From Microcoleus sp. bin38.metabat.b11b12b14.051 (GTDB lineage: Bacteria > Cyanobacteriota > Cyanobacteriia > Cyanobacteriales > Microcoleaceae), in assembly GCF_013299165.1 (NCBI RefSeq), contig NZ_JAAFKD010000002.1:327405-391404 (forward strand): a DNA stretch of 64,000 bases. The letters are read 5' to 3'. The notes below the pieces were generated by a model. That model had not been told where the DNA came from and did no database searches. It saw nothing but the letters and a program-made list of their open reading frames with translations. The position numbers and the translations under genes are program-made. Of this stretch, positions 18,692-28,405 are shown one piece after another. Each line of letters starts with the position of its first letter. The first letter of the stretch is position 1.

Positions 18692-20153
18692 TTACGCTTC
18701 CTCGGCATCGAGGTTGACCAAGAAACTCCAGTTAGAAACGCTATAATAATCACAGCGACGTGATATTACAGTGGAACGTTTGATCTTTTTATTCAGTTGG
18801 TTCCACTCGCGACCTACGTGCTTTTCCGGGTTCATCTCGGAATAGGCGGTTAAGGAGCGAGGTATTTTTTCACTTAATCTCATAGCCCTCCGAGCTATCA
18901 CCAGTGCAGCCGATTCGTCGCTGGCACTCGCCATACATTTTTAGGTATTTCACCAAGCCGATAATACTTGAATAAGCTGGATTGACTGCAATTAACTCAA
19001 TTCCGCGATTCGACAAAATAGAACTGAGTTGTTTGTAGAACTCGCTATACGCCCAACCTGATAACATTCGGGCATACTTTCTACCTTCCTCCCCTAGAGA
19101 TTGCTTTTTTGTTGAGAAATCAAGCTCTTCGCAAACTACGGGACATTCAAACTCGGTGGCTTTTGTTGCTAGTTGCAAGCAGGCATTAACAATCTGAGCC
19201 TGTTGTTTGCCATTCGACCAACCCATCTGCAATGGAATCTGTCCTTTGGCTTTGAGATTCCCTTCAGTATCAACATACGCCCACCCAATAGAACCAGGAT
19301 TCATATCGATACCAATGCAACCGTACATCCTATTTCTAGAAACTCGATTCACAGGCTTGGGAGTAAATTGCAAGGCAATAACCCACTTTCCGTTTTTACG
19401 GTAGAAATGCCAGGTCTTAGCCCCGCATTCTGGTAGTCTATTTATGTTGCGATTGAAATCACCAACCTCGGAAGATACAGCTTTCCCGAATCGTGACTCT
19501 AAGCATTTGGGGACTCTAAAAGTTATTGTGCTCCCATTCCACTGGGAGACTTGATTGCCAAAAGACTCGTCTTTAGAGCCGACGACAAAAATATCACCGT
19601 GAGGGACGAAGACTTTGATTGGCTTGACTCTTAAGTGTTTAAGCCTGTTAGTTAGCAAAGTTAGCCTGCGCTTTTTATTGTGTATTTGAAAGCGTAAACT
19701 CTGCCAATTGGTAGATTTGTATTGGAGCGAGCAAGCTCTGGGGAAATTACAACCTGTCTTTGAATTCTGCCATTTTTTCTTGGCATAAAACTTACGAGCT
19801 AATGCCAACTTACGCTCGGCTTTCTTGAGCCACGCACTAATGGATTTAATCTTTCCTTCAAGAGTCTTTACGTGTAAAATTCTGTGTTCTTTAGCGCCGT
19901 TTACACGACCTTTGGCAGCACTGATCACGCCATTTGCATGGCGCTTATTGATGCCGTAGGTGTGCTGTAAGTGCGTGTTCCAATCAGACTTTTTCAACTC
20001 CGCAGTTGAGAGTAAGTGGTTGATTGTTTCAATGTTTGCAGCCCTAAAGATTGGGGCGTAAGCTTCCAAAAACATCTCGAAATCTGTAAATCCAAGTTCG
20101 TTGAGTTCATCTACTGGCGTGGGCAAGCCTTTACAATAAGTTAAGGTAGCCAT
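18692..20153 (-). pseudogene. tnpB: Frameshifted TnpB (IS200/IS605-type) RNA-guided nuclease homologue
   Basis: The 5' part (20153 down to about 18930) encodes a TnpB-like protein with RuvC-I GIDMNPGSIGWAY and RuvC-II VCEELDFS, then NPAYSSIIGLVKYLKMYG. After that the frame runs off into an unrelated tail. The next frame continues the family sequence: SDESAALVIARRAM (RuvC-III Asp) and a 60-residue C-terminus ending LVNLDAEEA. A single extra base near 18925, at tatggcgagtgcc, explains both. The nuclease as encoded therefore lacks its third catalytic Asp unless frameshifting occurs. No TnpA lies nearby, so this is a tnpB-only element. A gagagg lies before ATG 20153. Confidence 0.82.
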
Positions 20154-20595
20154 TGATTCGACCTCTCAATGTGGTTGCATCCTAGTATATTAATCGCTTC
20201 GCGCAGGATTTGCAAATTTTTCAATGAGTTTCTTTTATTTCCGAAACGTCGCTGGCGAGGTCTTTTTCAAAGGTTGCATTTTCTCTTTCGATCGAAATCA
20301 CCAACGCTAATTAGTCTGTTAGTCAATTTACCGAGAATTTAGTAACTAAAACCTAGGTAAATCTCGGTAAAATGTCAACTGCTGTGAACCCCGCCAAAAA
20401 ACCTATATCTGCCCCGACTAGAGTCGTGGAGATCCAAATTTTAGATTCAACGACCGGCTCGCTGCGACTGCATGAAAGGCTAGATGAAAGGCAAGCGCTA
20501 ACTTGACAAGCCGCGAGGGGGCAACACCCTCGTTGAAACTCCTCAATCGATCTGTAGCAGAGTAAATATCAAATCTCAAATAGACTGGCTGCTGA
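20154..20595. other. Intergenic region between tnpB element and moaE
   Basis: It contains a 9-bp perfect inverted repeat (ttaccgaga/tctcggtaa) at 20328-20370. This may be an end structure of the tnpB element. No gene is supported. Confidence 0.45.
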
Positions 20596-21087
20596 CTAAT
20601 GCCCGACAACCTCGCACGCTCCAATACTGACCCAACTGCTAGAACCGTCTGCCCAATGTTCCTTTTTCCAAATCGGTACATTGTGTTTGAGCGTATCTAT
20701 AGCGTACTGGCAAGCGGCAAAGGCTGACCCGCGGTGAGGACAGCCAACAGCCACGATGACGCTGATTTCTCCCACTTGCAAGTGTCCGACGCGGTGATGG
20801 ATCGCCACGCGATTGACATCTGCCCACTGGCGGCGGATTTCTGTAGCGATTTGCTGAAATACTCTCACCGCCATCGGTTCGTAGGCTTGATATTCTAGGG
20901 ACACTACAGCTTGACCGTCTGTTTGGTTGCGGACTGTGCCGCTCATCATTACCACGGCTCCGTTAGCTGGGTCATCTGCCAAAGTATAGATTTCCTCTAC
21001 TGACAGAGGTGCTAATGTAATGGCGAAACTGTCTGATTCATGGCGTTGAGGAATGGTGCCGATCGAGAGTTGAGAAAGAGAGTTCAT
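20596..21087 (-). CDS. moaE: Molybdopterin synthase catalytic subunit MoaE
   Basis: The protein (163 residues from ATG 21087) matches MoaE. It has GAVVMMSGTVRNQTDG near residue 45, LEYQAYEPMA, IHHRVGHLQVGEISVIVAV and the catalytic Lys segment VPIWKKEHWADG near the C-terminus. With MoaD it inserts two sulfurs into precursor Z to give molybdopterin, needed for nitrate reductase and other Mo enzymes. MoaD is not adjacent here. I preferred ATG 21087 to the TTG two codons upstream. Confidence 0.93.
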   Translation of the reverse strand: MNSLSQLSIGTIPQRHESDSFAITLAPLSVEEIYTLADDPANGAVVMMSGTVRNQTDGQAVVSLEYQAYEPMAVRVFQQIATEIRRQWADVNRVAIHHRVGHLQVGEISVIVAVGCPHRGSAFAACQYAIDTLKHNVPIWKKEHWADGSSSWVSIGACEVVGH

Positions 21088-21694
21088 TGCCAAACAAGTG
21101 GTGTTGGATTACTCGATCGATCTTGACACAAATCAATCGGTGTCCGACGATCTCATATCCCGGTCAGCCATACACAAAGCTCTATTTTTAGCAATATGCC
21201 GATCGCCCCTGGCGTGATCTACCAGTTCGGTAGGGTGCGATATAATTCGCATGAAAAAAATCAAGAAGGTGCTTAAATATGAGCGGCAGGCTCGGGCGAT
21301 CAAATAAATGTCGATCAAGGTGTAGCAAATCAAAAAGTAACGTCACCAAAAGAAGTGTGATTCCCCACTATCGCGGGCAATCTGCACCCGCAAATCACTG
21401 CTGCATTCCCTGTTTCATGACACAGTTAAGTTTGATTTTGCACTCACAATTACCCTAGCAGCTCAAATTTTAACCAAGCGATGTAAACTTTTTTTTTTTT
21501 TTGTTCCGGAAAGCTACTTCAATGACATGATGTACTTGTGCAGGATTCAGCCAAATGGGCGAATACTCGGGAAAAGCAAGACGGTAAAGCCATCTTGTGC
21601 CTTTTCTGAGAAATGAGTTAATGGTTTGGGTTGTTAATCGAGGTTTTGACCTCAGTCTGCACCAACAAATGTTAACAACAATCATGAGGAAACT
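21088..21694. other. Intergenic region, no gene recognised
   Basis: This is a 600-bp spacer between divergent genes. It has a run of about 15 T near 21487 and no convincing ORF. A short minus-strand frame with FPEYSPIWLNP vaguely recalls a transposase DDE tail but is not sufficient to call. Confidence 0.4.
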
Positions 21695-22072
21695 ATGGAA
21701 GCACTAGCATTGAGCCACTCTTTTGTTGCTTATGAATCTCCAGAGTCTGAACTCCAACTGGAATTGAAAATTCCTACTTCAGCAGTGGTAGGCGTTGCAG
21801 GTCTGGCAGTAGCCCTGTCTGTTCTGAGTGTCGGTGGCGAAGCCCAGGCCAGTTGCCACTACAAGCGCTGCGGCGGCGGTCACCACCGTAGCAGCTACGG
21901 TGAAGTTGCCACCAACGGTGGCAGACTGAATATCCGCCACAAGCCCAATGGCTGTTCTCATGTCATCGGTAAGTTGTATAACGGAGACAATGTGGCATTG
22001 AGCGGTCGTTACAGACACGGCTGGGCAGAACTTGAAGGTGGCGGCTGGGTATCCAGTGCCTGGATCGAGTAA
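21695..22072 (+). CDS. Exported SH3-like domain protein
   Basis: The 125-residue protein has a hydrophobic segment at about 30-50 (AVVGVAGLAVALSVLSVGG) ending in AQA, which fits a signal peptide with an unusually long N-region. A His/Cys-rich motif follows (CHYKRCGGGHHR). The C-terminal bacterial SH3 domain reads LNIRHKPNGCSHVIGKL then GWVSSAWIE. Bacterial SH3 domains often bind peptidoglycan or metal-linked ligands. The function is not known. A strong terminator hairpin follows at 22112, so it is monocistronic. Confidence 0.75.
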   Translation: MEALALSHSFVAYESPESELQLELKIPTSAVVGVAGLAVALSVLSVGGEAQASCHYKRCGGGHHRSSYGEVATNGGRLNIRHKPNGCSHVIGKLYNGDNVALSGRYRHGWAELEGGGWVSSAWIE

Positions 22073-22111
22073 TTCTTAACTAGAACAATTTACTTATCTA
22101 GAAAGAGTTTG

Positions 22112-22150
22112 AATCGTTACCAGGCCGAGCTTGGTAACGATTATTTTTCA
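22112..22150 (+). terminator. Rho-independent terminator after the SH3 gene
   Basis: An 11-bp perfect stem (aatcgttacca/tggtaacgatt) with a 9-base loop is followed by a T-rich tract (ttattttt). It lies 40 bp after the stop at 22072. Confidence 0.85.
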
Positions 22151-22209
22151 GAGGCGCCGGATGCTGAAAATAATTGAACAGCCCAACTTGAGAACTCACA
22201 GCTAACAAC

Positions 22210-23190
22210 CTAAACTTTACCGCCACCGATCAGATACAGTAAGGCCATCCGCACCGCTACGCCGCTGGTAACTTGCTCAGAGATCAAGCTAAATTGGGGA
22301 TCGTCCATCAAATCCGAGCTAATTTCCACGCCGCGGTTAACCGGGCCGGGGTGCAACAGCTTCACAGACGGCTTGCACAGCTTGAGCCGATCGCGCGTCA
22401 CCCCATACAAAGAATGGTACTCTCGCAAACTCGGCAGCAAATGCTGGCTCATCCGTTCCTTTTGCAGCCGCAAAGTCATCACAAAATCAGCATCTGCCAA
22501 AGCAGGTTCAAGCTGCCAGTGCAAAAATAACTTACCTTCACCAACATGGCCCCACTCAGCAAACAACAGCGGTAGCAAAGTCGGCGGCCCGGCCAAATGC
22601 ACCTCGGCCCCTGAAGCAGTAAGACTCCAAATATTAGATCTAGCCACCCGCGAATGCAAGATATCTCCGACCACAGCAATTTTTTTGCCCGCTAAAAGTT
22701 CCAGGCGCGGGCGTTCGGCATCTAACAGAGAACAGATAGTAAATAAGTCTAGCAAACCTTGGGAGGGGTGTTCGTGCTGGCCGTCCCCAGCATTGAGAAC
22801 GCTGACTTTTGAACCCAAGCGATCCATGGACGAAGCAATGGTGCTGGGAACTCCGGCTTGTTCGTGCCGGATCACCATCAAATCGGTTCCCATCGCCAGA
22901 TAAGTCTTAGCTGTATCCAGAATCGTCTCTCCCTTGGTCAGAGAAGAACTTCCTGGTGTAAAATTTAGGGTATCCGCCGACAGCCGCTTCGCCGCCAACT
23001 CAAAACTGTTGCGAGTCCGGGTAGAAGGTTCAAAAAACAAATTCGCCACCACTTGACCCTGCAACGCAGGCACTTTCTTGGTGCGGCGACCGAGTACCTC
23101 CCGAAAACTTGCTGCGGTTTGCAGCACCGTGTCGTATTCGTCGGAAGTAAAATCAGCCAGAGTGAGAATGTGTCGCCTTTTCCAAGTCAT
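22210..23190 (-). CDS. pyrB: Aspartate carbamoyltransferase catalytic subunit
   Basis: The 326-residue enzyme has the carbamoyl-phosphate site [13 protein letters not shown] at about residue 55. It also has the [13 protein letters not shown] motif near 140 and the C-terminal [12 protein letters not shown]. It condenses carbamoyl phosphate with aspartate, the second step of de novo pyrimidine synthesis, in the cytoplasm. Length and motifs match the family. Single gene with no pyrI partner nearby, as usual in cyanobacteria. Confidence 0.96.
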   Translation of the reverse strand: MTWKRRHILTLADFTSDEYDTVLQTAASFREVLGRRTKKVPALQGQVVANLFFEPSTRTRNSFELAAKRLSADTLNFTPGSSSLTKGETILDTAKTYLAMGTDLMVIRHEQAGVPSTIASSMDRLGSKVSVLNAGDGQHEHPSQGLLDLFTICSLLDAERPRLELLAGKKIAVVGDILHSRVARSNIWSLTASGAEVHLAGPPTLLPLLFAEWGHVGEGKLFLHWQLEPALADADFVMTLRLQKERMSQHLLPSLREYHSLYGVTRDRLKLCKPSVKLLHPGPVNRGVEISSDLMDDPQFSLISEQVTSGVAVRMALLYLIGGGKV

Positions 23191-23833
23191 ACAATTTTAA
23201 ATTTGAGATTTGAGATGAGACTGAATCATTACGGATGATGGGTTGGGAACTAATCTGCTGTGCCCCAACTCCGGCAGCAGAGAATGTTCGATCGACAGTC
23301 GCCTACGTTGCGATCAACAGTATCCAACAAATTTTGACCACCTTTGCGGTTAATAGAGCTATAATTATTTGATGTAGCTCAGACCACACTCGGACAGCGA
23401 ACCCAGCCTAAAAGCTGAAAAAAGTGCGGTTTAGACTCCCGAAAGCAGAAATAAAGCTTTCGCCTGTTCGATCGAACAGTAGTTGCAGTTTCACCCAAAC
23501 TCAGCCTAGTCAAAAAACCAGCTTTTGGCCGCGATTCCATCTGCGACTGTGTGGAAACCATCGAGGTAGGAAATCTCCAACCGCCGATCGATCGCTCCAC
23601 AGCATATCACGCGACATTTTAAAGATGATTAATTCTTTGAAGTCGTTCTTGACTCTTCAGTCCTACTTATAGGCCCTTGTCAAAACGAACTGTGTTAAGA
23701 TACAAGTTGAATATGTAGCTTCCCGACAAAAATCTACACGTATCTTGGCGAGACTGTTCTTGGCGAAACTGCGGTAAGAAGTAAGAGCTGGGAAGTGGTA
23801 ATTACACAAGATTTAAACAATTCAAGAGGTATT
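23191..23833. other. Intergenic region, nothing recognised
   Basis: This 640-bp divergent spacer contains no ORF with family similarity, no tRNA and no clear repeat. It presumably holds the pyrB promoter and that of the small gene at 23834. Confidence 0.45.
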
Positions 23834-24052
23834 ATGAGCCAGCAGGTTATACAGCCGATGGTTAAGTTCCAGCGTCAGGTGCATTCTCTCGTCACGTCTG
23901 ACATTATCAAGCCGACAGACAGCATTTGGAAAATAGCTCTGCTTTACGGCGACGAATGGCCTTACTGGAAACAGCAACTCCTAGAGTTTGATTTTTCTAT
24001 GCAAGACCCCGTAAGCGAGTTGATAGCTGTAGAAGCTTGGGACGAGGAATAA
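23834..24052 (+). CDS. Small conserved hypothetical protein (72 aa)
   Basis: Starting at ATG 23834, which has aagaggt 5 bases upstream, the product begins MSQQVIQPMVKFQRQVHSLV. It is acidic at the C-terminus (ELIAVEAWDEE) and Trp-rich in the middle (IWKIALLYGDEWPYWKQQL). A GTG at 23795 would add 13 residues but lacks a ribosome binding site. No domain is recognised. It lies 119 bp before the IS607 element. Confidence 0.6.
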   Translation: MSQQVIQPMVKFQRQVHSLVTSDIIKPTDSIWKIALLYGDEWPYWKQQLLEFDFSMQDPVSELIAVEAWDEE

Positions 24053-24171
24053 CAGAAGAAACTCAGGACTTGGGTATGGGGAAGAAATGACTCGGGCGAT
24101 CGGTTCGCCTCTAATAATTAATTCATTGGAAAAAGCTGGACAACAAGCACATATGGTGCGAAAGTTTTCCT

Positions 24172-24798
24172 ATGGCTAAATATGTGAAACCCAATGAAGC
24201 AGCTAACACTCTGGGAGTTTGCCTGCGAACCCTCAGACGATGGGAAGCAAACGGCAATATCTCCACCGTCAAAACGCCGTCAGGTCAAAGACGGTACGAC
24301 ATCGAAAAGTTCATCAAAAAGGAATCAGAGCCAGACTCTAGACGCGCCACTGTTGTCTATGCTCGCGTCTCTACCAGGCCACAAAAGGCAGACCTTGATC
24401 GACAAGTTGAACGACTATCAACGCTCTACCCAGGCGCTGAAGTCGTTAAGGAAGTGGGAGGAGGACTCAATCTTAGGAGGAAAGGACTCATCAATATTTT
24501 GGGACGAGTTCTGCGAGGTGATATCGCAATTATTGTGGTTGCCCACAAAGACCGACTGGCAAGATTCGGATTCGACATTATCGAATGGCTCTGTGAGCAA
24601 TTTGACTGCAAAATCGTGGTTCTCAACCAAATCAGTCTCTCTCCACACGCCGAACTCGTTCAAGATATCGTCGCAATCCTCCACAGTTTTTCAAGCCGAC
24701 TTTACTCCATTAGAAGACTTGAAAACCAAATCAAGCAGGAGTTACAAGTCGAATCCAAGGCACAAGAAGGAGAAGAAGTCGCCCAACAAAACACTTAA
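24172..24798 (+). CDS. tnpA: IS607 family serine recombinase (transposase TnpA)
   Basis: The 208-residue protein starts with a MerR-like helix-turn-helix (VKPNEAANTLGVCLRTLRRW). Then comes a small serine recombinase domain: the catalytic Ser in VVYARVSTRPQK (about residue 67) and KDRLARFGFDIIEWL. IS607 TnpA catalyses excision and insertion through a synaptic tetramer. The C-terminal helix is basic. Its 3' end overlaps the likely 5' end of tnpB, suggesting translational coupling. Confidence 0.93.
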   Translation: MAKYVKPNEAANTLGVCLRTLRRWEANGNISTVKTPSGQRRYDIEKFIKKESEPDSRRATVVYARVSTRPQKADLDRQVERLSTLYPGAEVVKEVGGGLNLRRKGLINILGRVLRGDIAIIVVAHKDRLARFGFDIIEWLCEQFDCKIVVLNQISLSPHAELVQDIVAILHSFSSRLYSIRRLENQIKQELQVESKAQEGEEVAQQNT

Positions 24799-25876
24799 GA
24801 TTCGGGTTGATCCTGAGTTAGTGCTGCACCAAAAATGGAAGTCTTGGCTATCAGCATCGCGTTACTGCTACAACAAGGCTATTGCAGCCTTGAAAGCAGG
24901 CGAAAAAATAACCAGTGCTTATTCTTTGAGGGACTACGTGTTAGGACTGGACTTACCTGATTGGGTTAAGTCTGCACCGTCTCACCCAAAAGAAAATGCT
25001 ATTTTTGACGCTTGGGATGCCTGGAAACAAGCCAAGTTTGTAAAAGGAGAGGCAAATTTTAGGAGTTGCCGTCAACCCTCGCAATCAATCAAATTCCACA
25101 AGGTTAATTTCAACGGCGAGACTTGGTTCCCATCCTTAGTTAAAGGGCTTAGCTTTAGAAGTACAGAGCCAATTCAAAAGACCGAGTTTGCGACCCAACT
25201 TATTAGAGACAAAAAGCGATGGTTCGCTTGTATCCCAGTAACAGAAGAGGTGAGGACGAAGGAACTGGATAAGGTAATTGCACTTGACCCTGGCGTTAGA
25301 ACCTTTTTGACTGGCTACGACGGCGACTCATTTCAAGAATTTGGCAAGGCAGACATTGGACGCATTCAAAGATTGTGTTCTCACCTTGACAAACTAATGG
25401 GACCTGTGTCAAAAGCTAGTAGAAAGCAGAAACGCCGGATGCTAGAAGCGGCAAGCAAGCTGAGAATCAGGATTCGTGACTTGGTTGACGAGTGCCACAA
25501 GCAGGTAGTTAATTACCTGACAAGTCAATACAAAGTCATATTGCTGCCTACATTTGAAACATCACAAATGGTTGTTAAATCAAAGCGCAAGTTACGCACC
25601 AAGACTGCTAGGCAGATGCTCACTTGGGGGCATTATCGTTTTGAATGCCACCTCAAGCAATCAGCTAAAAAACGGGGTGTTGTTGTTATTGACGTTAACG
25701 AATCCTACACTAGCAAAACTTGCACCAAATGCGGACACAAACATTCAAAGCTTGGTGGTTCAAAAACATTTAAATGCCCCAACTGCGGTCACGAACATGA
25801 CCGAGATTGGGGCGGCGCTCGAAACATTATGATTCGAGCTTTGAGGGACGGCTACGAGAGCTCTCTCTATCAATAG
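24719..25876 (+). CDS. tnpB: TnpB RNA-guided endonuclease of the IS607 element
   Basis: The C-terminal half carries RuvC-I ALDPGVRTFLTGYD, RuvC-II LPTFETSQM, and a zinc ribbon CTKCGH..CPNCGH leading into RuvC-III HDRDWGGARNI. All three catalytic acidic residues are present. TnpB uses an omega-RNA from the element's right end to cut donor sites. The same frame is open back to 24194, but that part only shadows tnpA. There is no ATG in frame between the shadow and the conserved KTLKIRVDPEL, so a TTG at 24719, overlapping tnpA by 80 bp, is the best guess for the start. Confidence 0.8.
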   Translation: MKTKSSRSYKSNPRHKKEKKSPNKTLKIRVDPELVLHQKWKSWLSASRYCYNKAIAALKAGEKITSAYSLRDYVLGLDLPDWVKSAPSHPKENAIFDAWDAWKQAKFVKGEANFRSCRQPSQSIKFHKVNFNGETWFPSLVKGLSFRSTEPIQKTEFATQLIRDKKRWFACIPVTEEVRTKELDKVIALDPGVRTFLTGYDGDSFQEFGKADIGRIQRLCSHLDKLMGPVSKASRKQKRRMLEAASKLRIRIRDLVDECHKQVVNYLTSQYKVILLPTFETSQMVVKSKRKLRTKTARQMLTWGHYRFECHLKQSAKKRGVVVIDVNESYTSKTCTKCGHKHSKLGGSKTFKCPNCGHEHDRDWGGARNIMIRALRDGYESSLYQ

Positions 25877-26301
25877 TGAGAGTATTGCTATCGCGTATGC
25901 CCTGTTTGTTCAGGGTTGTACAGCGTAACACCGTCAGGCTCTTATTGTCTAAATAGATTTTCGGTTGCTAAGTTTTTCTCTCTTCCTCGTTCCCGCAGAA
26001 CCTGTTCCGAGTGACTTTTGACAAAGGAATGCAGACTTTTTCCTTCTGACTAACGATATCAATTGCGTTAGCATCGGAATTATTCATCTCTCTGTTCTCT
26101 CGCTCTGCGTCAAGGGTGTCAAGAGCGGTCAAATCATGCCGATACAACGGGAATTGATATGATTAATAGACAAGATTGCAGAAGTCACCGATCGCTCCTG
26201 CAACAGCAGATATTAGGCAGATGCAACCGACGATGCAACGCAGATGATTTCAGGGTATTTTGCGATTGTTGCAATTAAAGTCTAATGACCGATGACTTCT
26301 G
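25877..26301. other. IS607 right end and following spacer
   Basis: The first 40-100 bp should encode the omega-RNA 3' end of the IS607 element (hairpin at 25900-25915). The rest shows no gene or repeat. Confidence 0.45.
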
Positions 26302-27543
26302 TTAAAGACAATCTGCTAAAGCTCTAGCTAATTGTTTAGCGGTTTGAAAGCGATCCCCAGGCTTAGTTGCGGTGGTTCGCAAAATGGTATCGCGCAGTTT
26401 CGGGGCGATCGTCGGAATATTTTCGAGCTTAAACCCGTAACCTCGAGCAATTTTGCCGTAAAACTTTTGAGGGCTTTGGCCCGTCAGCAAAAAAATCAAA
26501 GTAGGCCCAATAGCATATAAATCGGACTGAGGGAGAGGCTGTCCTCGGTCTTGTTCTGGGGCGGTGTAACCTTCGACGCCGATGCGAGTGCCCGGAGGAG
26601 TGCCGATTTCTTTAACGGCGCCAAAATCCAGCACTGTAATGCTATTGTCACGGTGGCGCACCAGCAAATTAGCAGGTTTAATATCTCGGTGGACGATCGG
26701 GGGTTTTTGAGAGTGAATGTAGTCCAAAACCTCACAGGTTTGGATCGTCCACTCTATTGCTTGCTGGGGACTAACAGGGCCGCGGTTGTAGATGCGTTTT
26801 TCTAAATCCTCGCCGTGAAGCATTTCCATTACCAAGTATTTTTTGCCGCCTTCGACAAAAAAGTCAAAAAATTGAGGAATTCCCGGATGGTGGAGCGCCT
26901 TGAGAGTTTTAGCTTCACGTTCAAACAGTTCTTGAGCTTTGACTATTTGAGCCATGTCAGCATTCATTTCCTTAAGAACTACCAGAGATGCTGCGGGGGA
27001 ACTTCCCGGTTGTTGAGCTTTTGCTTTCTCTCGATCCCAGGCTAAAGTCGTTGTCCCCATACCGCCTTGGCCTAAAGTTCGCAGGACTTGGTAGTTGCGG
27101 ACAGCGCGATCGACTTTAATCGGTTCTCCACAGTGGATGCAGAATAAATTCGCCGGCGGGTTTCCCGCGTGGGTACACCTCTGGGCGGCAAGATTCAGAG
27201 TAGGGTTTGCCGCAATTTTGCCGCCGAGTTCAATAGTCATAGATTGGAAATGCAGAATCGGGCCGCCCCGCGCCAACTGGATGAGCGCACCGTCGGAAAT
27301 CCACCCCTGCGACACGAGAATACCGTTAACAAAAGTGCCATTTGTCCCGGAATTAACTAAGTACCACTGAGGGTCAGCGCCACTTTTAACTCTTTGTAAT
27401 TCCACGTGCTGCCGCGACACTAGAGCATTGGGAATCACAACTTGATTTTCCGGAGAGCGGCCGATGCGTACAATCGACTCGCTCTCGAAACTCCACTGTT
27501 GCAGGGGAGTATTTTTTTCTGGATCTAAAAGAGTCAGCAGCAT
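26302..27543 (-). CDS. FHA-domain serine/threonine protein kinase
   Basis: The 413-residue protein (from ATG 27543) has an N-terminal FHA domain (VRIGRSPENQVVIP, SRQHVEL, NGTFVNG; residues 10-105). A short zinc-ribbon-like segment follows (CTH..FCIHCGEP, about 120-140). The Hanks-type kinase domain has GQGGMGTT, VVLKEM (Lys), VHRDIKPAN and DFGAVKE with APEQ. All catalytic residues are present. FHA binds phospho-threonine, so the kinase can read phosphoproteins as well as write them. A PP2C gene with zinc ribbons lies about 860 bp upstream on the same strand, a plausible counteracting partner. The upstream frame to 27633 is open but poorly supported. Confidence 0.88.
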   Translation of the reverse strand: MLLTLLDPEKNTPLQQWSFESESIVRIGRSPENQVVIPNALVSRQHVELQRVKSGADPQWYLVNSGTNGTFVNGILVSQGWISDGALIQLARGGPILHFQSMTIELGGKIAANPTLNLAAQRCTHAGNPPANLFCIHCGEPIKVDRAVRNYQVLRTLGQGGMGTTTLAWDREKAKAQQPGSSPAASLVVLKEMNADMAQIVKAQELFEREAKTLKALHHPGIPQFFDFFVEGGKKYLVMEMLHGEDLEKRIYNRGPVSPQQAIEWTIQTCEVLDYIHSQKPPIVHRDIKPANLLVRHRDNSITVLDFGAVKEIGTPPGTRIGVEGYTAPEQDRGQPLPQSDLYAIGPTLIFLLTGQSPQKFYGKIARGYGFKLENIPTIAPKLRDTILRTTATKPGDRFQTAKQLARALADCL

Positions 27544-28405
27544 TTTCGATTCATGTGGTTGAATTCCCAGATTTTGGATTGATAGTTGGCGGGAATTTAC
27601 AAATTTTGGGGGCGATATTGGAAAAATTAGCAATTAAAACAGGACTGGCGCATCAATGCAAAGCAACTGGGTTTTTGAGCAATTATTCAGCTTTTGGGCA
27701 AATATTTTGGCCGCCAAACCCGGTCTCTAACTACCCGCGGGCAATTCTAAAAATACTTGTTAGCTTCAGACCTTGGTTTCACAAGAACTTTATAATATCC
27801 TGATTCTGATTAAAGATTCCATAAATTAAGTCATAAATAGTTTTTGGCAATTATCCAGTATATTTGTCAGCCGTCGATCGGGCATCAAAAACACAGTCGC
27901 TCGATTTAACACTTGTCACTACAAAAAGTACGCAAATCATCCTCAAGTTGGAGGTGGATTTGCCGTAGCAGCCGGTTGTGATTGAGGCGCTACCTCTATC
28001 CTATGTATGGCGGACACTTCCCGCTGCGATCGCGCGGTTGGGGAAATTAGGGCGATCGAGTATTGTCTAAAACCGCTTTCGGATCAGCCCGTTAGATGGC
28101 TAACTTCAATTTTAGTGTACTTTTTTGTGATTGCACGAAGTGTTGCTGTCAGTAAAAGCTGTTTCTAGCTTTGATGAATCCACGGACGTTAGAGCCAGCT
28201 TTTCCTGCTGATTCCCCAATAAATTCTCAAAATTAAAGCTACCGATCAATCGTGTGCCCCAACAGCTTTTGTGCGATCGTATTGGGGCTGCAATCAGTTT
28301 TTGAGAAATCTATCGGCAGCTATTTCAATACCCGATCGCTAATCGCAGAGCGAGCAGTCGCGGGCGAAAAGCCCAGCCTTTGCCAAAGCTGGCAGCAGGG
28401 AAATT
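27544..28405. other. Intergenic region between kinase and PP2C genes
   Basis: This 860-bp spacer has several GCGATCGC-like sites and no gene I can support on either strand. It must carry the kinase promoter. Confidence 0.45.

Larger units (their letters stand above)
24172..25915 (+). mobile_element. IS607-family insertion sequence
   Basis: The element contains a MerR-HTH serine recombinase (tnpA) overlapping tnpB. Behind tnpB lies a small hairpin (ccctg/caggg, 25900-25915) expected of the right end and omega-RNA. The outer boundaries cannot be fixed from one copy, because IS607 makes no clear target duplication. Both genes look intact, so the element may be active. Confidence 0.75.

Noticed and set aside
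21470..21685. Possible transposase tail (FPEYSPIWLNP)
   Set aside because: Only one short string resembles a DDE element and nothing around it does.
24194..24718. N-terminal 175 codons of the frame leading into tnpB
   Set aside because: They overlap tnpA completely in another frame and have no TnpB similarity.
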